Of a stretch of 7,684 bases of DNA, positions 5,547 through 7,684 are shown in pieces. The notes under the pieces are model-generated. The model saw nothing but the letters and a program-made list of their open reading frames with translations. It was not told where the DNA came from and did not search any database. This stretch comes from Phycisphaerales bacterium (lineage in GTDB: Bacteria; Planctomycetota; Phycisphaerae; SM23-33). Both the position numbers and the translations under genes were made by a program. The stretch spans positions 1-7,684 of the forward strand of contig PMBX01000056.1 of the NCBI GenBank assembly GCA_003153915.1. The letters run 5' to 3'. Each line of letters starts with the position of its first letter. The first letter of the stretch is position 1.

Positions 5547-6941
5547 ATGTCCGTGATGTCGAGAATATCAGGCACTTATAGGCCGGCTGTATTGGCGATG
5601 ATTCTGGTCCTGTGCTTGGGCGGTGTGAGCCTGGCGCGGGATGCAATTACTTCCGGGCCGGGCAGTCAGGAGCCCGCTGCCACGCAGGCCGATACGGGCG
5701 ACACGGCCTGGGTGCTGATCAGCGCCGCGCTGGTCATGCTCATGACGCCCGGCCTGGCGTTTTTCTACGGCGGGCTGGTGAGGCGGAAGAACATGCTGTC
5801 GGTCCTCATGCAGTGTTTCATGATCCTATGCCTGATCAGCCTCCAGTGGGTGCTGTGTGGCTATAGCCTGGCTTTCGGGCCGGACGTGGGGGGAAGGGGC
5901 ATCATCGGCGGCCTGGATTGGCTGGGGTTGCGGGGCGTGGGCGCACAACCCAATGCGACCTATGCCGGCACGGTGCCGCACAGTGCATTCATGGTCTTCC
6001 AGATGATGTTCGCCGTGATCACACCGGCGTTGATTATCGGTGCGTTTGCGGAACGGATGCGGTTCTCCGCGTTTTGCGTGTTCAGCCTGCTGTGGGCGAC
6101 GCTGGTGTATGATCCGCTGGCGCACTGGGTGTGGGGCCAAGGCGGTTTCATGGGCCTCCTGGGCGGCTGGGGCGCATTGGACTTCGCCGGCGGGACGGTG
6201 GTTCACATCAATGCTGGGGCGTCGGCCCTGGCGGCGGCGTTGGTTCTCCGCAAGCGGCAGGGCTACCCCAACATGATCTCCCCGCCGCACAACTTGCCCT
6301 TGGCCGTGCTGGGCGCGGCGATGCTGTGGTTCGGCTGGTTCGGTTTCAATGCCGGCAGCGCCCTGGGCGCCAGTGGTTTGGCCAGCGGTGCGTTTGTTGC
6401 CACGCACATCGCGGGGGCGACCGCCGGGCTGGTATGGGCGGCGATGGACTGGTTTTTCCACAAGAGGCCCACTACCCTTGGTGTGATCACCGGAGCGGTG
6501 GCGGGGCTGGTGGCCGTTACTCCCGCGGCCGGGTTTGTCACGCCCATCGGCGCGGTCCTGATCGGTATCGGAGCGGCGGCGTTTCCCTGGCTGGCCGTGA
6601 CGTTCCTGAAACCCCGGATGGGCTATGACGACTCGCTGGACGCCTTCGGCGTGCATGGTATCGGGGGGATATGGGGTGCCATTGCCACGGGCCTGTTTGC
6701 TTGTGCTTCGGTAAATCCGGCGGTGAACAGGAACGGTCTGTTCTATGGCCCCGACGGCGCGGCCCAGCTTCTAACGCAACTGAAGGCCGTGGGCATCAGC
6801 GCGGCCTTCTCTTTCGTCGCGTGCCTGATCCTCTTGAAGGTCGTGGACGCCGTCATCGGCCTGCGAGTCAGCGAGCACGAGGAGCGAGTGGGCCTTGATT
6901 TGACGCAACACAAGGAAGTCGCATACACCATCATCGACTGA
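5547..6941 (+). CDS. amtB: Ammonium transporter Amt/AmtB
   Basis: This 464-residue inner-membrane channel takes up ammonium and is gated by PII. An N-terminal signal peptide (about 13-30) and a short polar linker precede eleven expected membrane helices starting near 54. The conserved residues all align with E. coli AmtB at the right spacing: Phe155 (FQMMFAVITP; Phe107), Trp196 (HWVWGQGG; Trp148), Asp212 (LDFAGGTVVH; Asp160), the twin pore histidines His220 and His370 (168 and 318, the same 150-residue distance), and Phe267 (WFGFNAGSA; Phe215). The cytoplasmic tail, from GLRVSEHEERVGLDLTQHKE, is the usual PII-contact region and is intact. The ATG has AGGAG 5 nt upstream. The stop codon is followed 11 nt later by the PII start, so the two are very likely cotranscribed. 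Confidence 0.98.
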   Translation: MSVMSRISGTYRPAVLAMILVLCLGGVSLARDAITSGPGSQEPAATQADTGDTAWVLISAALVMLMTPGLAFFYGGLVRRKNMLSVLMQCFMILCLISLQWVLCGYSLAFGPDVGGRGIIGGLDWLGLRGVGAQPNATYAGTVPHSAFMVFQMMFAVITPALIIGAFAERMRFSAFCVFSLLWATLVYDPLAHWVWGQGGFMGLLGGWGALDFAGGTVVHINAGASALAAALVLRKRQGYPNMISPPHNLPLAVLGAAMLWFGWFGFNAGSALGASGLASGAFVATHIAGATAGLVWAAMDWFFHKRPTTLGVITGAVAGLVAVTPAAGFVTPIGAVLIGIGAAAFPWLAVTFLKPRMGYDDSLDAFGVHGIGGIWGAIATGLFACASVNPAVNRNGLFYGPDGAAQLLTQLKAVGISAAFSFVACLILLKVVDAVIGLRVSEHEERVGLDLTQHKEVAYTIID

Positions 6942-6952
6942 GGAGCCTCCGC

Positions 6953-7294
6953 GTGAAATACATCATTGCGATCATCCAGCCCGACAGGCTTGGCGACGTA
7001 CTGGAAGAGCTTCAGAAGCGGGAAATCCACCTGGTGACCGTCTCCAATGTCATGGGGCGGGGCCGACAGAAAGGCATCGCCGAGGTCTACCGCAGCCACA
7101 CCGAAGCCGGAAGCCTGCTGAGAAAGGTCAAACTGGAAATCGCCGTCAACGCGGAGTTCGTCCAGCCGACCGTCGAGGCCATCACCTCCCGCGCCCGGAC
7201 CGGCAGGATCGGCGACGGGAAGATCTTCGTGTTGGACCTGGACCGCTGCATCCGCATCCGCACGGGTGAGGAGGGAAACGACGCGATTGGTTGA
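6953..7294 (+). CDS. glnK: PII nitrogen regulatory protein (GlnK/GlnB family)
   Basis: This 113-residue protein has the standard PII length. PII trimers sense ATP, ADP and 2-oxoglutarate and block or release AmtB and other partners; lying next to amt, this copy is probably GlnK-like. The start is a GTG with AGGAG overlapping the amt stop (TGAGGAG, 7 nt spacing). Arg38, Gln39, Gly41 and Lys58 of the effector site are kept, as are the TGRIGDGKIFV signature (83-93) and Arg101/Arg103 in RIRTGEE. In the T-loop, Tyr46 is present, but position 51, the uridylylated Tyr of E. coli GlnB, is Glu (YRSHTEAG), and the cyanobacterial phospho-Ser49 is His. So control by uridylylation at Tyr51 is not possible here; allosteric control remains. 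Whether it should be called GlnK or GlnB cannot be settled from the sequence alone. Confidence 0.97.
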   Translation: MKYIIAIIQPDRLGDVLEELQKREIHLVTVSNVMGRGRQKGIAEVYRSHTEAGSLLRKVKLEIAVNAEFVQPTVEAITSRARTGRIGDGKIFVLDLDRCIRIRTGEEGNDAIG

Positions 7295-7340
7295 CGGAGC
7301 GTGGATTTTCCCCTCCCCCTTGATTCCAAAGAAAGGTTCG

Positions 7341-7375
7341 GCGACAATGCCGTTTCGCCCGACGGCATGGGTCGC
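7341..7375 (+). promoter_or_regulatory. Two-part hairpin in the PII-glnA gap
   Basis: An outer GCGAC/GTCGC stem (7341-7345 with 7371-7375) and an inner ATGCCGT/ACGGCAT stem (7347-7353 with 7362-7368) enclose an 8-nt loop. It occupies the middle of the 118-bp gap between PII and glnA and ends 24 nt before the glnA ribosome binding site. No T tract follows, so it is not a simple terminator. It could be an attenuator, a processing site that sets different levels of PII and glnA message, or an operator. Confidence 0.5.
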
Positions 7376-7412
7376 GTGAAATACCGGGCGCACTGACAGA
7401 AGGAACCACATC

Positions 7413-7684
7413 ATGACACCCAAGGAATTCTTCGAGTTTGCCAAACAGAAGGGCGCGGAGATGGTCGACCTGAAGTTTGTCGACCTTCTGGGCACCTGGC
7501 AGCACTGCTCCTTCCCCATTGATGTCCTCGATGAGGGCACGTTCAAGGAAGGGCTGGGCTTTGACGGGTCCAGTATCCGCGGCTGGCAGGGCATCCACAT
7601 GTCGGACATGCTTGCCGTGCCGGACCCCTCGACGGCGGTGATTGACCCGTTCTTTGCCAAGCCGACGGTGAGCGTGATCGCGAA
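7413..7684 (+). CDS. glnA: Glutamine synthetase type I, N-terminal part (cut by window edge)
   Basis: Glutamine synthetase makes glutamine from glutamate, ammonia and ATP, as a cytoplasmic dodecamer. Ninety codons are present of an expected 440-470. The translation starts MTPKEFFEFAKQKG and runs into the beta-grasp domain: VDLKFVDLLGTWQHCSFP (18-35), then the signature GFDGSSIRGWQGIHMSDM and PDPSTAVIDPF. This matches GSI enzymes. The ATG has AAGGA (7400-7404) 8 nt upstream. The gene probably belongs with amt and PII, but the 118-bp gap and its hairpin allow separate control. The catalytic domain and any adenylylation Tyr lie outside the window. Confidence 0.97.
   Translation, partial: MTPKEFFEFAKQKGAEMVDLKFVDLLGTWQHCSFPIDVLDEGTFKEGLGFDGSSIRGWQGIHMSDMLAVPDPSTAVIDPFFAKPTVSVIA

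Noticed and set aside
5285..5575. Minus-strand open frame of 96 codons in the amt upstream region
   Set aside because: It starts inside the amt coding region, lacks a recognisable domain and covers the AT-rich regulatory island, so it is most likely chance.
6743..7660. 305-codon minus-strand open frame across amt, PII and glnA
   Set aside because: It overlaps three strongly recognised genes on the other strand and shows no family signature.

Overview
The window looks like chromosomal DNA from a GC-rich, PEP-CTERM-producing bacterium, most likely a member of the Planctomycetota. The reasons are a C-terminal VPEPATM...RRR sorting tail on a secreted protein, a secreted lipoprotein built like a DUF5060/DUF4038-type glycosidase, a group II xylose isomerase, and an amt-PII-glnA nitrogen cluster. 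Both ends are cut inside genes: xylose isomerase on the left (minus strand) and glutamine synthetase on the right (plus strand). The taxonomic call is an inference from gene content, not from a marker gene.

Layout. Positions 1-581 (minus) hold the N-terminal 193 codons of xylA, with a plausible promoter at 647-674. Positions 772-1485 (minus) encode a PEP-CTERM exported protein of unknown function, with a terminator hairpin at 704-739. Upstream of it, 1486-1743 is a non-coding, strongly folded stretch that follows a good minus-strand promoter (TTGACA-N17-TAGTAT, 1750-1778), so this gene probably has a structured 5' leader of about 258 nt. This is the most unusual part of the window. A plus-strand MFS transporter of the sugar-acid (anion:cation symporter) type follows. 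Its true start is a GTG at 1917 behind a strong Shine-Dalgarno, not the upstream ATG at 1728. Convergent to it, 3342-5051 (minus) encodes a lipoprotein-like glycoside hydrolase. A 495-bp divergent intergenic region (5052-5546) carries a minus-strand promoter and leader hairpin for the hydrolase, an AT-rich island, and a sigma-54-like promoter pointing toward the nitrogen genes. Positions 5547-7684 (plus) are amtB, PII (glnK/glnB) and the start of glnA.

How the genes work together. The left two-thirds suggests carbohydrate use: a surface glycosidase, a sugar-acid-type transporter and xylose isomerase could act on plant- or algae-derived polysaccharide, although they lie in separate transcription units. 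The right third is a nitrogen-assimilation cluster: ammonium uptake (Amt), its PII regulator, and glutamine synthetase that fixes the ammonium. The PII has Glu where the uridylylated Tyr51 of enterobacterial PII lies, so any control is probably by ATP/ADP/2-oxoglutarate rather than uridylylation.

No mobile element, CRISPR array, tRNA or rRNA was recognised. I did not find a clear new multi-gene system; the best candidate for something undescribed is the folded leader RNA at 1486-1743.
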